The notes under the pieces: model-generated
Database searches by the model: none
What the model saw: only the letters and a program-made list of their open reading frames with translations
What the model was told of the DNA's origin: nothing
In this document: one piece after another, positions 56,361 through 64,000 of the stretch
How positions within the stretch are numbered: position 1 is the first letter of the stretch
How the letters are laid out: every line of letters starts with the position of its first letter
Assembly: GCF_900129315.1 (NCBI RefSeq)
Contig: NZ_FQUS01000006.1
Span: forward strand, 1-64,000
Direction of reading: 5' to 3'
Length of the DNA: 64,000 nucleotides
Origin: Fodinibius roseus
Lineage (GTDB): Bacteria > Bacteroidota > Rhodothermia > Balneolales > Balneolaceae
Translations under genes and position numbers: made by a program

Positions 56361-56792
56361 CTATGGTTTAGAAATGAGATTCTCTAATTCTCCAAGCACA
56401 TCCCGCAAGTTATCGTATCCTACCATCTCTTTTGCCCTTCTTAAGGAGTACCACTCCACCCTTTCAATACCTTCCTTTTCTTCAGGAGTAAAAGATGCTA
56501 CCTCCGAGGAGAGCTGCATGGCAAACCAGTGGGTTGTTTTCCCGAAATGAACGCCTTCCTGCTCATACTCATGATAGGTTTTTAGCAGGGGTTCAACTAT
56601 ATTCGGAAGGCGGTTAAGGCCGATTTCCTCCGCCACTTCTCGCACAGCACACTCCTCGATAGTCTCCTTTTGTTCTTTTTTTCCTTTGGGCAGATCCCAG
56701 ACGCCCCGCCGAAATATCAACAGCACTTCCGTGCCTCCTGTGCCGGATGCCTGTCGAAACAATACCCCCCCTGCAGCTGTCAGTCCTGTCAC
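56361..56792 (-). CDS. NUDIX hydrolase
   Basis: A 143 aa pyrophosphohydrolase. The Nudix box reads GKKEQKETIEECAVREVAEEIG, with the expected spacing of Gly, Glu, Arg-Glu and the EExG ligands for Mg. The N-terminus (TAAGGVLFRQASGTGG, LLIFRRGVWDLPKG) fits Nudix proteins of the diadenosine polyphosphate or RNA-cap type. The substrate is not clear. It lies 3 bp after the DUF1844 gene on the same strand, so they are cotranscribed. Confidence 0.92.
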   Translation of the reverse strand: MTGLTAAGGVLFRQASGTGGTEVLLIFRRGVWDLPKGKKEQKETIEECAVREVAEEIGLNRLPNIVEPLLKTYHEYEQEGVHFGKTTHWFAMQLSSEVASFTPEEKEGIERVEWYSLRRAKEMVGYDNLRDVLGELENLISKP

Positions 56793-56795
56793 CGG

Positions 56796-57128
56796 TTATT
56801 CCTGCTCATCTTTCTGTTCCGCTGCCTCACCCCTGTCTTTGTCTGCTTCATCGGCATAATTCATACGCAGATTGTTCAGCGTTTCGGTCAAATAATCATC
56901 CAGCTTCTTCGGGAGGTTCCCCGCTGTGTAATTCTGAAGCATTACAAGGGTGTCTATAGCAAACTTTGCCGATTTCAGCTCCCGTTCAACTTTTCCTGTA
57001 TTGGGGTTTTCCACTTTACCCATTCCCATCATGGCAATCTGCTGATGCTGTTGAACAAGCATCATGAACAGCAACTGTTCCTGTTGCTCTTCTGACAAAT
57101 TATCTTTATTCATATCTATTTGATCCAT
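56796..57128 (-). CDS. DUF1844 domain protein
   Basis: A 110 aa acidic protein of the DUF1844 family. The core is EEQQEQLLFMMLVQQHQQIAMMGMGKVENP followed by ERELKSAKFAIDTLVMLQNYTAGNLPKKLDDYL and a charged tail. The two-helix pattern and the family motif AIDTL-x-LQ-x-T-GNL are clear. The role is unknown. It overlaps no other gene, precedes the NUDIX gene by 3 bp, and diverges from the DUF1080 gene. A second start at MNKDN (57113) is possible. Confidence 0.88.
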   Translation of the reverse strand: MDQIDMNKDNLSEEQQEQLLFMMLVQQHQQIAMMGMGKVENPNTGKVERELKSAKFAIDTLVMLQNYTAGNLPKKLDDYLTETLNNLRMNYADEADKDRGEAAEQKDEQE

Positions 57129-57267
57129 ATAATACCGTATTTCATTGAAAATAATTGGTTATCTTCTATCGAAGTTAATCAAATTTGTAATTATTCCGAT
57201 CATTCGATATCGTCGTACTTCGATGCCGGTAACCTAACCATTAAAGATAAATTAATAAATCAGAGTC

Positions 57268-57882
57268 ATGAAATATTTTTTACTTCTATGCACTACCTTC
57301 TTCTTTCTCAGCAGCCCGGCAAGCGCTCAGGAATTTAAATCCCTGTTTAATGGAGAAGATCTCTCCGGATGGAACGTTCACGGGACCGAAAAATGGTATG
57401 TTGAGGATGGAGAGCTGGTCTGTGAAAGTGGCCCTGACAGAGAATACGGCTACCTCTCTACGGAAGAAAACTATAAAAATTTTGTATTAGAACTGGATTT
57501 CAAACAGGAATCCAACGGCAACAGCGGGGTATTTATCCGGTCAAGCCTGGAGGGGACGAAGATCAGCGGCTGGCAGGTAGAGGTAGCGCCCCCGGGATCT
57601 CACACGGGAGGCATTTATGAATCGTATGGCAGGGGATGGCTCATTCAGCCCAGCCCGGAAGAAGAAAAAGCAGCTTTGAAACCCGACGACTGGAATCACA
57701 TGACGATTCGTGTGGAGGGAGATGAAGTGACAAGCTGGCTGAACGGTCGGCAGATGGTACACCTGAAGGATGAAAAAATTGGGGAGGCGACCGGTTCCAT
57801 TGCCCTTCAGATTCATTCTGCTACTCCTGAAAACGAAGTGAAAGTCCGCTGGAAAAATATCAGGATAAAGGTTCTTGATTAA
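57268..57882 (+). CDS. Secreted DUF1080 (3-keto-disaccharide hydrolase-like) protein
   Basis: A 204 aa exported protein with signal peptide (MKYFLLLCTTFFFLSSPASAQ). The DUF1080 domain shows FKSLFNGEDLSGWNVHGTEKWYVEDGELVCE, FVLELDFKQESNGNSGVFIRS and the C-terminal GSIALQIHSATPENEVKVRWKNIRIK, which is a jelly-roll sandwich fold. Some members cleave 3-keto-glucosides. Length is that of a single-domain member. It stands alone, with a repeat fragment just after its stop. Confidence 0.9.
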   Translation: MKYFLLLCTTFFFLSSPASAQEFKSLFNGEDLSGWNVHGTEKWYVEDGELVCESGPDREYGYLSTEENYKNFVLELDFKQESNGNSGVFIRSSLEGTKISGWQVEVAPPGSHTGGIYESYGRGWLIQPSPEEEKAALKPDDWNHMTIRVEGDEVTSWLNGRQMVHLKDEKIGEATGSIALQIHSATPENEVKVRWKNIRIKVLD

Positions 57883-57887
57883 TATTA

Positions 57888-57930
57888 CAGGGCTTTTGCA
57901 AAACAGTTTTTTATCCCCTAATGTCACGCT
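57888..57930 (-). repeat. 145-bp family repeat, partial copy
   Basis: AGGGCTTTTGCAAAACAG with the following T tract matches the conserved terminal part of the family; the full copy at 60.5 kb has AGGGCTTTTGCAAAACCG in reverse complement. Similarity fades after about 40 bp. It lies 5 bp after the DUF1080 stop. The rest of the 234 bp gap to the next gene shows nothing certain. Confidence 0.55.
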
Positions 57931-58116
57931 AAATAAAGCTATGCGCGGGACAGTTGAATGTTGCACGACGCTTTTTATCGAGGCTACATAAAGGGTCCGT
58001 ATCGCCCCTGGAGAGCAGGCTATTATTCTCGTTTGAAATTTTAATTATTCCCGTCAAACAACTACCTTTGATAGCTGTCATTACACTATTGTTTAACGGA
58101 TATATTTTTAATTCTA

Positions 58117-59325
58117 ATGGCCCATTTACATCCTTTTAAAGCATGGCGACCCGCCCCGGAGAATGTCGAGGAGATCGCCTGCGTACCCTACGATGTTATT
58201 AACGTTAACGAAGCGCGAACACTGGCGAAAGGCAAGCCGAACAGTTTTCTGCATGTAATTCGACCTGAAATCGATCTGCCTGAGGATATCGATCCTTATG
58301 ATGGCGCAGTCTATGAAAAAGGCGCCGAAAATCTATCGCAGCTCCTCTCAGACAATATTCTGCAGCAGGAAGAAGAGCCGTGCATTTATATTTACCGGCT
58401 TATCTGGAAAGGGAGCCCCCAAACCGGTATCTTCAGCTGCGTGCCGGTGCAGGATTACAACGACGAAGTCATCCTGAAACACGAGCTCACGCGTCCCAAG
58501 AAAGAAGATGACCGAACCCGCCACATTACCACACAACAGGCCCATGCCGAACCGGTCATGATCACCTTTAAGGATGACGACAAGATCCAACAGCTTATCG
58601 AAGGAGCCGTTCAGGAAGATCCGCTGTACGACTTTGTCGCTTCCGACGGAGTAACGCACCAGCTCTGGAAAGTGCAAAAAACGACTCCCTTTGAAGAGGT
58701 GTTTGAAGATATTCCAAAATTATATATAGCCGACGGACACCACCGCTGCAAAAGTGCATCACGCGCAGCAGCGGAGGAACGGGGAAAAAATGACAACCAT
58801 ACCGGAACGGAGGAGTACAATTTCTTTCCGGCGGTGGTCTTTCCCATGTCCGATATGCGTATCTTGTCCTATAACCGCATCGTCCACGATATTCCCGACG
58901 ATTTTCTCTCTCAACTCGGGGAGCGTTTTGAACTAAGGAAGGATGCCGATCCGAAGCCTTCGCAAAAAGGGGACCTTTCCATTTATATTGATGGAGCGTG
59001 GTATGGCACCACCTTGCCGGTGACCGAAAATCCCAACAGCGTTGAAAAACTGGATGTACACCGGCTCCAGGAATTTCTGCTTGATCCCATGCTCGATATT
59101 ACGGATCCCCGCCGCGATAAAAACATATCGTTCGTCGGCGGCATTCGAGGGACCGGTGAACTGGAGCGGCTTGTCGATGAAGGAGAGGCCGGCATGGCTA
59201 TCAGCATGTATCCAACCAGTATTGAGGAACTGATCGAGGTGTCTGATGAAGGCTTACTTATGCCACCGAAGTCGACATGGTTTGAACCCAAACTACGATC
59301 AGGACTACTTGTTCACACTTTTTAA
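58117..59325 (+). CDS. DUF1015 family protein
   Basis: A 402 aa cytoplasmic protein of the DUF1015 family. It starts MAHLHPFKAWRPAPE, then IACVPYDVINVNEAR and SFLHVIRPEIDLPED, with a conserved HELTRPKKEDDRTRH and the HxxxCK-like LYIADGHHRCKSASRAA, then VFPMSDMRILSYNRIVHD and a C-terminal SMYPTSIEELIEVSDEG and LRSGLLVHTF. Homologues often sit next to serine-biosynthesis genes; its enzymatic role is not established. It is 24 bp upstream of serC, so cotranscribed. Confidence 0.92.
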   Translation: MAHLHPFKAWRPAPENVEEIACVPYDVINVNEARTLAKGKPNSFLHVIRPEIDLPEDIDPYDGAVYEKGAENLSQLLSDNILQQEEEPCIYIYRLIWKGSPQTGIFSCVPVQDYNDEVILKHELTRPKKEDDRTRHITTQQAHAEPVMITFKDDDKIQQLIEGAVQEDPLYDFVASDGVTHQLWKVQKTTPFEEVFEDIPKLYIADGHHRCKSASRAAAEERGKNDNHTGTEEYNFFPAVVFPMSDMRILSYNRIVHDIPDDFLSQLGERFELRKDADPKPSQKGDLSIYIDGAWYGTTLPVTENPNSVEKLDVHRLQEFLLDPMLDITDPRRDKNISFVGGIRGTGELERLVDEGEAGMAISMYPTSIEELIEVSDEGLLMPPKSTWFEPKLRSGLLVHTF

Positions 59326-59349
59326 TCCAATAAATACATTCTATTTACT

Positions 59350-60429
59350 ATGAATCGTGTTCACAACTTTAGCGCAGGTCCCGCCATCTTACCGGTGGAA
59401 GTTCTAAAAAAAGCAACGGAAGGGTTGCTGGAGTATAAAAACAAAGGGCGCTCAATTGCGGAAATGAGTCACCGGAGCCCCGAATATGAGGCTATTGACC
59501 AGCAGGCCAAATCACGGCTGACAGAACTTCTCGGCCTGGGAGATGACTTCAAAATCATGTTCCTGCAGGGGGGTGCCAGCTCTCAGTTCATGATGGCACC
59601 GTATAATTTTTTGCGGGAGGACCAAACCGCAGATTACATTGATACCGGACGCTGGTCGAACAAAGCGATCAAAGAAGCCAAACTGTTTGGCAATGTACAT
59701 CGGCCGTACAGCAGCAGCGACAGCGGATACGATCGGGTTCCCGAGAACCATGAGCTCGACCTGAGCGACGATCCTGTCTACGTACATTTCACTTCCAACA
59801 ATACGGTTGCGGGCACGCAGTTTCCTTCAGAACCGGAAACCGATGGCGTGCCCCTGGTCTGTGATGCTTCTTCGGATTTTTTATCCAGACCGATTGACGC
59901 GTCCAGGTATGGCATTATTTACGCGGGCGCCCAGAAAAATGTCGGGCCGGCCGGCGTAACGATTGTTATTATCCGCAAGGACTTTTTGAACAGGGCCAAC
60001 ACTGAGAATGTACCGACTATTCTTCAGTATCAAACCCATACCGAAAAAATATTTAACACACCGCCCGCTTTTAATGTGTATATGGTTAATTTGGTACTGG
60101 GATGGATCCAGGACAAAGGCGGACTTGCCCACTTTAAGCAGTACAATGAAGAAAAGGCGGGACTTCTCTACGACGAGATTGATAAAGACGACTTTTATCG
60201 CGGCGCCGTTGAGAAAGATTCCCGGTCGATTATGAATGCGACGTTCCGTCTTCCCTCGGAAGAACTGGAGCAGCAATTCCTCGAGGAGGCGGAAGAACAT
60301 GACCTTTATACCCTTAAAGGTCACCGCAGTGTAGGCGGTATTCGTGCGAGCATGTACAATGCCTGCCCCCGGGAAAGTGTAGAAACACTGGTCAATTTCA
60401 TGGACGACTTTCGCGCTCAAAACGGATGA
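59350..60429 (+). CDS. serC: Phosphoserine transaminase
   Basis: PLP enzyme converting 3-phosphohydroxypyruvate to phosphoserine in serine synthesis. The 359 aa protein starts RVHNFSAGPAILPVEVLK, and has the MFLQGGASSQFMMAPYNF loop, VCDASSDFLSRPID and the PLP Lys in IIYAGAQKNVGPAGVTIVII, followed by NTPPAFNVYMVNLVLGWI and a C-terminal LKGHRSVGGIRASMYNACP. Length and motifs fit SerC. It follows the DUF1015 gene by 24 bp. No serA is in this window. Confidence 0.97.
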   Translation: MNRVHNFSAGPAILPVEVLKKATEGLLEYKNKGRSIAEMSHRSPEYEAIDQQAKSRLTELLGLGDDFKIMFLQGGASSQFMMAPYNFLREDQTADYIDTGRWSNKAIKEAKLFGNVHRPYSSSDSGYDRVPENHELDLSDDPVYVHFTSNNTVAGTQFPSEPETDGVPLVCDASSDFLSRPIDASRYGIIYAGAQKNVGPAGVTIVIIRKDFLNRANTENVPTILQYQTHTEKIFNTPPAFNVYMVNLVLGWIQDKGGLAHFKQYNEEKAGLLYDEIDKDDFYRGAVEKDSRSIMNATFRLPSEELEQQFLEEAEEHDLYTLKGHRSVGGIRASMYNACPRESVETLVNFMDDFRAQNG

Positions 60430-60487
60430 CAGTGTCCGGCGGTGAATTCGTACCATTTGAGTTTGGACTTGCTCTGCAATATGGAGT

Positions 60488-60632
60488 AAGAGGGCGGGAA
60501 GGGTTGCAGAGGTTTTTTTCAAGGTCAGGGGCAGAGGGAGGTTAAATTAAAGCATATAGCCTATAGGCGAGGATTTCAACCAACCGATAAAGCCTGCATT
60601 GGGCAAAAGAACGGTTTTGCAAAAGCCCTCTT
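60488..60632 (+). repeat. 145-bp family repeat, copy 5
   Basis: 145 bp bounded by AAGAGGGC (60488-60495) and GCCCTCTT (60625-60632). The interior TTAAATTAAAGCATAT and GGGCAAAAGAACGGTTTTGC aligns with the 31.1 and 52.0 kb copies. Its right end overlaps the TAA stop of the leftward rhomboid gene, and it fills the gap between the convergent serC and rhomboid genes. Confidence 0.75.
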
Positions 60633-61248
60633 ATATAAAACCGAATACGGTTAACAAATGGTCGATCGTATCGGGTACGAAAACCACTAAATAAACCATC
60701 CCCCAGATGGCCCCTGCGAGATGCGCTTCATGGTTAATTTTGCCACGCGCCTGTTTGCTCGCATACATGCTGTACAGCAGGTAAGCAATCGCAAAGACAA
60801 AAGCCGGTATGGGGATGGGAATGAGCATTAAATATATATTTTCCAGCGGAAACAAAAGGATAAAGGCAAAAAGTACCGAACCCACCGCCCCGGATGCTCC
60901 CAGTGTCGCATAATTGGGGTCATTCCGGAATTTTATTACGGAGGGGATACCTGCCACAATCAGTCCCGTCAGGTAAAGTCCCAAAAAATAGTACGGGCCC
61001 AATAACTGCTCCATCACGGGGCCAAAAAAATAAAGCGTGAACATATTCACAAAAAGATGTCCTATATTGGCGTGCAGGAACCCCGAACTCAGAAGCTCGT
61101 ACCAGGTATTTTCGCGAACGGTTCGATAAGGTTTTAGGTACCCGGCCTGTAACAAACCGGGAGTTGTATACAGTGCTGCCAGCGAAATGAGTGCATTAGC
61201 TGCAATCAAATAAAACGACACCGGGTAGTTTGTAATAAAACTTTGCAT
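60631..61248 (-). CDS. Rhomboid intramembrane serine protease
   Basis: A 205 aa integral membrane protease with about six membrane segments. Catalytic Ser119 in TLGASGAVGSVLFAF (GxSG) and His176 in INHEAHLAGAIWG complete the dyad, and WYELLSSGFLHANIGHLFVNMFTLYFFG carries the conserved HxxxN-like region of TM2. No extra cytoplasmic domain. Substrate unknown. The start at 61248 gives MQSFITNYPVSF. Its stop overlaps a copy of the repeat. Confidence 0.9.
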   Translation of the reverse strand: MQSFITNYPVSFYLIAANALISLAALYTTPGLLQAGYLKPYRTVRENTWYELLSSGFLHANIGHLFVNMFTLYFFGPVMEQLLGPYYFLGLYLTGLIVAGIPSVIKFRNDPNYATLGASGAVGSVLFAFILLFPLENIYLMLIPIPIPAFVFAIAYLLYSMYASKQARGKINHEAHLAGAIWGMVYLVVFVPDTIDHLLTVFGFI

Positions 61249-61572
61249 AGTAAATAGTATTTTAGATCCCTGAAAATAGTCAAGAGCTCCCTCGAACGCC
61301 AGTATTTTATTTTAAAACTCATTTTACTTGTCATCAAATGGTAACAATCCTTATATTATCGATCTTTGATTCTAATTATTCACCCATGAATGCTCAATAA
61401 CCTTTAAGCAGGTAATATTATTGAGCTTCTCTGAAGTGTGGTTCAACTTCGCCTTGTCCATATTCAAATTTCTTGATGAATAATCCGGGCCAAGTGGAAG
61501 AAAAGGTAAAACAAGTGCCAAAACTGTTTCTTGGGTCTTGCATCCCGGTAGCAACCTTTTGGACTGAAATCA
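61249..61572. other. Spacer between rhomboid and tRNA-Thr
   Basis: 324 bp of AT-rich DNA with no gene. It holds the leftward rhomboid promoter and the upstream region of the tRNA. A perfect 9-bp inverted repeat, GCTCAATAA/TTATTGAGC (61392-61426), with a 17-nt spacer, could be an operator or a terminator stem. Confidence 0.5.
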
Positions 61573-61644
61573 GCTGGTGTAGCTCAGGGGTAGAGCGATT
61601 CTCTCGTAAAGAATAGGTCGCTGGTTCGAATCCAGTCACCAGCT
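61573..61644 (+). tRNA. tRNA-Thr (CGT anticodon)
   Basis: A 72-nt cloverleaf: acceptor GCTGGTG with CACCAGC, D arm GCTCAGGGGTAGAGC, anticodon stem ATTCT/AGAAT with loop CTCGTAA (anticodon CGT), and T arm CTGGTTCGAATCCAG. The acceptor, D, anticodon and T stems all pair. Discriminator T; CCA not encoded. Anticodon CGT decodes ACG. Confidence 0.93.
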
Positions 61645-61954
61645 CACTTAAAAGGCCCTCATTTGCTTTAAAGCCCGTTGTTTGAAATTGTGATTCTAAA
61701 TTATTCTAAATTTTGAGTTCCATCAGGGGTATATTCCAAAGCAAGTTCTATGAAAGGTATATCAGAGTTCTATCACCAGGTGGATTAAATAAACCAAATG
61801 GTGCCATTGAGTGTTGCAAAAAAGCAATCGCCCAATAAAATCAGATATTTTATTTTACCAGTTACTCAACCGTCCGAAGATCGCAAGGCGCGCTGATAAT
61901 AAGTCTTGTGTATGCGACAGTAACAGAAATGGTGAGAGATTGTCATAAAAGCGG
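61645..61954. other. Spacer after tRNA-Thr
   Basis: 310 bp, AT-rich, without a gene I can support. No clear terminator of the tRNA was found. It precedes, on the opposite strand, the end of a small unknown gene. Confidence 0.45.
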
Positions 61955-62206
61955 CTATTCTTCCCGATAAAAATAGATTTTCTTTCTATCCTCATCTTTT
62001 CCACTCTTAATCTTAACACCTTTATCCTTGTTGTATTGATAGACAGCGGTCCGCATAGAATTCACGTTCTTATCATCCTCATACGGTACTTCAATAGCAT
62101 CACCGCCAACCTCCAGTTTATCCAAGGCTTCCAAAAGGGGTTTGTATTTTGACGATCTTTTTTTGGCTTTATTGATCTTTTTGCGATTTACAAATTTAAT
62201 ATCCAT
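61955..62206 (-). CDS. Small basic protein of unknown function
   Basis: An 83 aa Lys-rich protein (MDIKFVNRKKINKAKKRSSKYK at the start; ALDKLEVGGDAIEVPYEDDK; a C-terminal GKDEDRKKIYFYREE). No membrane segment, signal peptide or cysteine. The regular alternation and the GGDAIEVP turn suggest a folded protein rather than a random frame, but I recognise no family. It lies alone in an AT-rich region next to another small gene on the same strand. Confidence 0.55.
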   Translation of the reverse strand: MDIKFVNRKKINKAKKRSSKYKPLLEALDKLEVGGDAIEVPYEDDKNVNSMRTAVYQYNKDKGVKIKSGKDEDRKKIYFYREE

Positions 62207-62578
62207 ATGTCTATACTTTAAGATTAAATATATCTCGCCCTATTTTTTCAACATATAATTGTGCTTGCATGTTCCAACACATACATAGTACACTGTAATG
62301 TCAAGATTTATTATTTTCAGGAGTTTAAACGAGATATAACTTACCTCCCTCATTAGAAAACGGTTCTTCTTATTTGCCCAAAGAAATTAACTTATTTGAA
62401 AATTACACAATTTTTTTCAGATCTGAAAAAATAGATTTGATATCTGGTGTTAATAATCTTAAAAATAAATTTTATAAAAGGTATTTTTAATTTTATTACT
62501 TTAAATATAAATATATAATACTTCAATAGAATATATTTATAGACATATACTTTATTTACTTTTTATAAAATAATAAAT

Positions 62579-62607
62579 AGTCTGAAAGTATTTTAAACTA
62601 ACAGACT
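62579..62607 (-). terminator. Terminator-like hairpin after the 65-aa gene
   Basis: AGTCTG and CAGACT form a 6-bp stem that runs, on the minus strand, into TATTTATTATTTT. It lies about 30 bp after the 65-aa gene. The remaining AT-rich DNA at 62207-62578 holds no gene I can support and should contain the promoter of the 83-aa gene. Confidence 0.5.
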
Positions 62608-62636
62608 TTTCATTTATTCATCCGGCTTATTTTATA

Positions 62637-62834
62637 CTATTGAATCTCATAGAACTGTTCGTAAACATAATCCCAGAACTCAGCTAAATTTGAACCTTTA
62701 TTATGGGGATTTTTAGATCGGGTCGATTTCATTGCATCGATGCAAGCTTTTTCTTTAGCATCGTAATATGATTTTAGCTGATGAGCCGTCGGATTCTCTA
62801 TCATTTCTTCGAACTTTTTAACTTTCTCAGCCAT
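62637..62834 (-). CDS. Small protein of unknown function
   Basis: A 65 aa protein (MAEKVKKFEEMIENPTAHQLKSYYDAKEKA, then SNLAEFWDYVYEQFYEIQ). It is mixed-charge, helical in appearance and has a single cysteine. No known motif. The coherent composition, the ATG and a terminator-like stem after it support it as a gene, but weakly. It is transcribed in the same direction as the 83-aa gene 430 bp away. Confidence 0.45.
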   Translation of the reverse strand: MAEKVKKFEEMIENPTAHQLKSYYDAKEKACIDAMKSTRSKNPHNKGSNLAEFWDYVYEQFYEIQ

Positions 62835-63262
62835 AACAAACTAACTTTATTTCATTTATATGAGTAAGGAAAGAAGGACATACTTACTATACCCCCCTCC
62901 TTTATTCTCTAATAAAATAGTTTAACGGGGATATTGCAAGAATAATGGGTTTTTACATCGTCACGCTTTCATTCCATATTTTATCGTCATACCGGAAATA
63001 TAGTGACTAAACAGAATATATAAGTCCGCATACCATAGATACTCTTCCGCGAAAAGAGTGGAAAAATTCGGTAGTAAAGTTCGGTAGTGTTTTTCTTGTA
63101 TTTTTTTTAATAATTAATAGATAACTATCGGTTTTATCTGCTCCAGTGATCTATTTATGAAAAACAGGAATCAGGATTTAAATAATTGTATCATTTGGCC
63201 CTGATTCATCAACTGGTCCCGAACAGAACCTCACCCATAACTGATTTAGGGAGAGATTAATC
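62835..63262. other. AT-rich spacer before the right-edge gene
   Basis: 428 bp with no gene. It should contain divergent promoters for the leftward 65-aa gene and the rightward secreted protein; no certain site is seen. Confidence 0.45.
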
Positions 63263-64000
63263 ATGAGCAGGCTTATTTCTACGTTCATTATATTAGCCAT
63301 ATTATCCATACCAAATGGGCCTGTACTGGCCCAATCCATATCGATAACTACGATCTCACCGGATTCGCCCTCTCACCTGAATTTCGATCAGCAAGTCTCC
63401 ATAACCTTCGAATATAATGTAGATGAGCCAGGTGGTGCACGTGTTTTTATTCGTCCCATCACATCGGGTAGTCTTACGCCCAACTATGCAGCCAGCGGTT
63501 CTCCCGTTTTCAAAGGAGAGGGAACAGAGACAATTAATTTTACCATTCGATCGGGGGAAGTGACCGTGGATCAACTCAGAATCCAGGTATTCAGTGCAAA
63601 TCAAAATCAGCTACTCTTTGAATTCTACTTTCCTGTGGAATTCAGGTTCTCTCCCCCGAATCAGACCCTGGCATATCCAACTATTCTCAAACAAAAATCG
63701 ATAAAAGTCCTGAAAAAATTTGATGCCAACGCTGCTGGGGATACCTCAACTACTGAAAGAACGATTGTCAAACAGTTGGTTAAAGAAGACGGTACTATTG
63801 AAACCCATTACTCCGACGGAACCATTCGGGGGCATACACTATCGGACGAAACGTATTTTGTTGATCCGGAAACAGGTGATACCACCTTCACCATGCTCAT
63901 GAAATATGAGGTACAGGAGGCGTCTCAGCCCGCTGCTCCTCCCGGATCTGTGGCCACCAACTATTCTGAAGTGGACAGTGACTGGCTACAGAGTCTGAAT
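63263..64000 (+). CDS. Secreted protein of unknown function, cut by the window edge
   Basis: The frame is open from the ATG at 63263 to the last base, 246 codons so far. It starts MSRLISTFIILAILSIPNGPVLAQ, a signal peptide with a likely cut after AQ. The next part (ISITTISPDSPSHLNFDQQVSITFEYNVDEPGGARVFIRP) reads like an Ig-like or cadherin-like beta-sandwich. Later there is a repeated polar motif, DGTIETHYSDGTIRGHT, and a Pro-rich stretch. A large extracellular protein is likely, perhaps exported by T9SS, but the C-terminus is not visible. Confidence 0.8.
   Translation, partial: MSRLISTFIILAILSIPNGPVLAQSISITTISPDSPSHLNFDQQVSITFEYNVDEPGGARVFIRPITSGSLTPNYAASGSPVFKGEGTETINFTIRSGEVTVDQLRIQVFSANQNQLLFEFYFPVEFRFSPPNQTLAYPTILKQKSIKVLKKFDANAAGDTSTTERTIVKQLVKEDGTIETHYSDGTIRGHTLSDETYFVDPETGDTTFTMLMKYEVQEASQPAAPPGSVATNYSEVDSDWLQSLN

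Noticed and set aside
59881-60522. A 213-codon minus-strand frame
   Set aside because: Antisense to serC and part of the repeat copy; no domain.
1-64000. CRISPR array or prophage
   Set aside because: No set of regularly spaced direct repeats with unique spacers, and no integrase, capsid or terminase genes were seen.

Overview
The window looks like chromosome of a member of the Balneolota (Balneola, Fodinibius or Gracilimonas type) or a close relative in the Bacteroidota superphylum. The support is a PorX-type response regulator with a PglZ domain, a secreted protease ending in a type IX secretion (T9SS) sorting tail, a SusC/SusD pair with a FecR regulator, several TonB parts, an archaeal/eukaryote-type prolyl-tRNA synthetase, and few Shine-Dalgarno sites. 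The lineage is inferred from these families; no rRNA is present. Most genes are moderately GC-rich, with AT-rich stretches at about 4.65-6.7 kb and 61.7-63.3 kb.

Layout. 0.5-4.65 kb: an exported heparinase II/III-type lyase and a neutral-ceramidase-like hydrolase in one leftward unit. 4.68-6.55 kb: a decayed island with remnants of a NUC1 nuclease, a LanKC-type lanthipeptide synthetase and an IS3 transposase. 6.7-11.4 kb: a DHFR-like reductase, then polyphosphate kinase and a Ppx/GppA phosphatase. 11.8-15.05 kb: an arsenic operon (arsR-arsM-arsC-acr3) behind an operator-like promoter. 15.9-19.6 kb: a hybrid histidine kinase and a sodium:solute symporter. 19.7-22.8 kb: a small unknown protein, tsaE, porX and a helix-hairpin-helix protein. 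22.9-31.1 kb: an alpha/beta hydrolase, trhO, a T9SS-exported metalloprotease, an amino acid permease and a TonB-dependent receptor. 31.6-38.2 kb: an MBL-fold hydrolase, dnaX-ybaB-recR and an M1 peptidase. 38.4-49.8 kb: a PUL-like block with an ASPIC/UnbV lipoprotein, SusD, SusC, FecR and a sugar phosphate isomerase. 50.2-56.3 kb: tRNA-Met, proS, nnr, a VanZ-like protein and twin TonB genes. 56.4-61.2 kb: NUDIX, DUF1844, DUF1080, DUF1015-serC and a rhomboid protease. 61.6 kb to the end: tRNA-Thr, two small unknown proteins and the start of a secreted protein that runs off the right edge.

The most unusual signal is a family of about 132-149 bp interspersed elements with imperfect terminal inverted repeats. 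Five near-complete copies lie at 11.5, 31.1, 35.0, 52.0 and 60.5 kb, with a fragment at 57.9 kb and perhaps one at 6.3 kb. Three copies sit within 2 bp of, or overlap, the TAA stop codon of a neighbouring gene (dnaX, proS, rhomboid). I found no coding content in them, and I do not recognise the family. They resemble MITE-like or REP/ERIC-like intergenic repeats and merit a genome-wide search.

Other points of interest are a DnaX that lacks the usual four-cysteine zinc module, two adjacent TonB genes with near-identical internal tracts, a SusC/FecR set without an adjacent ECF sigma factor, and the broken lanthipeptide synthetase.
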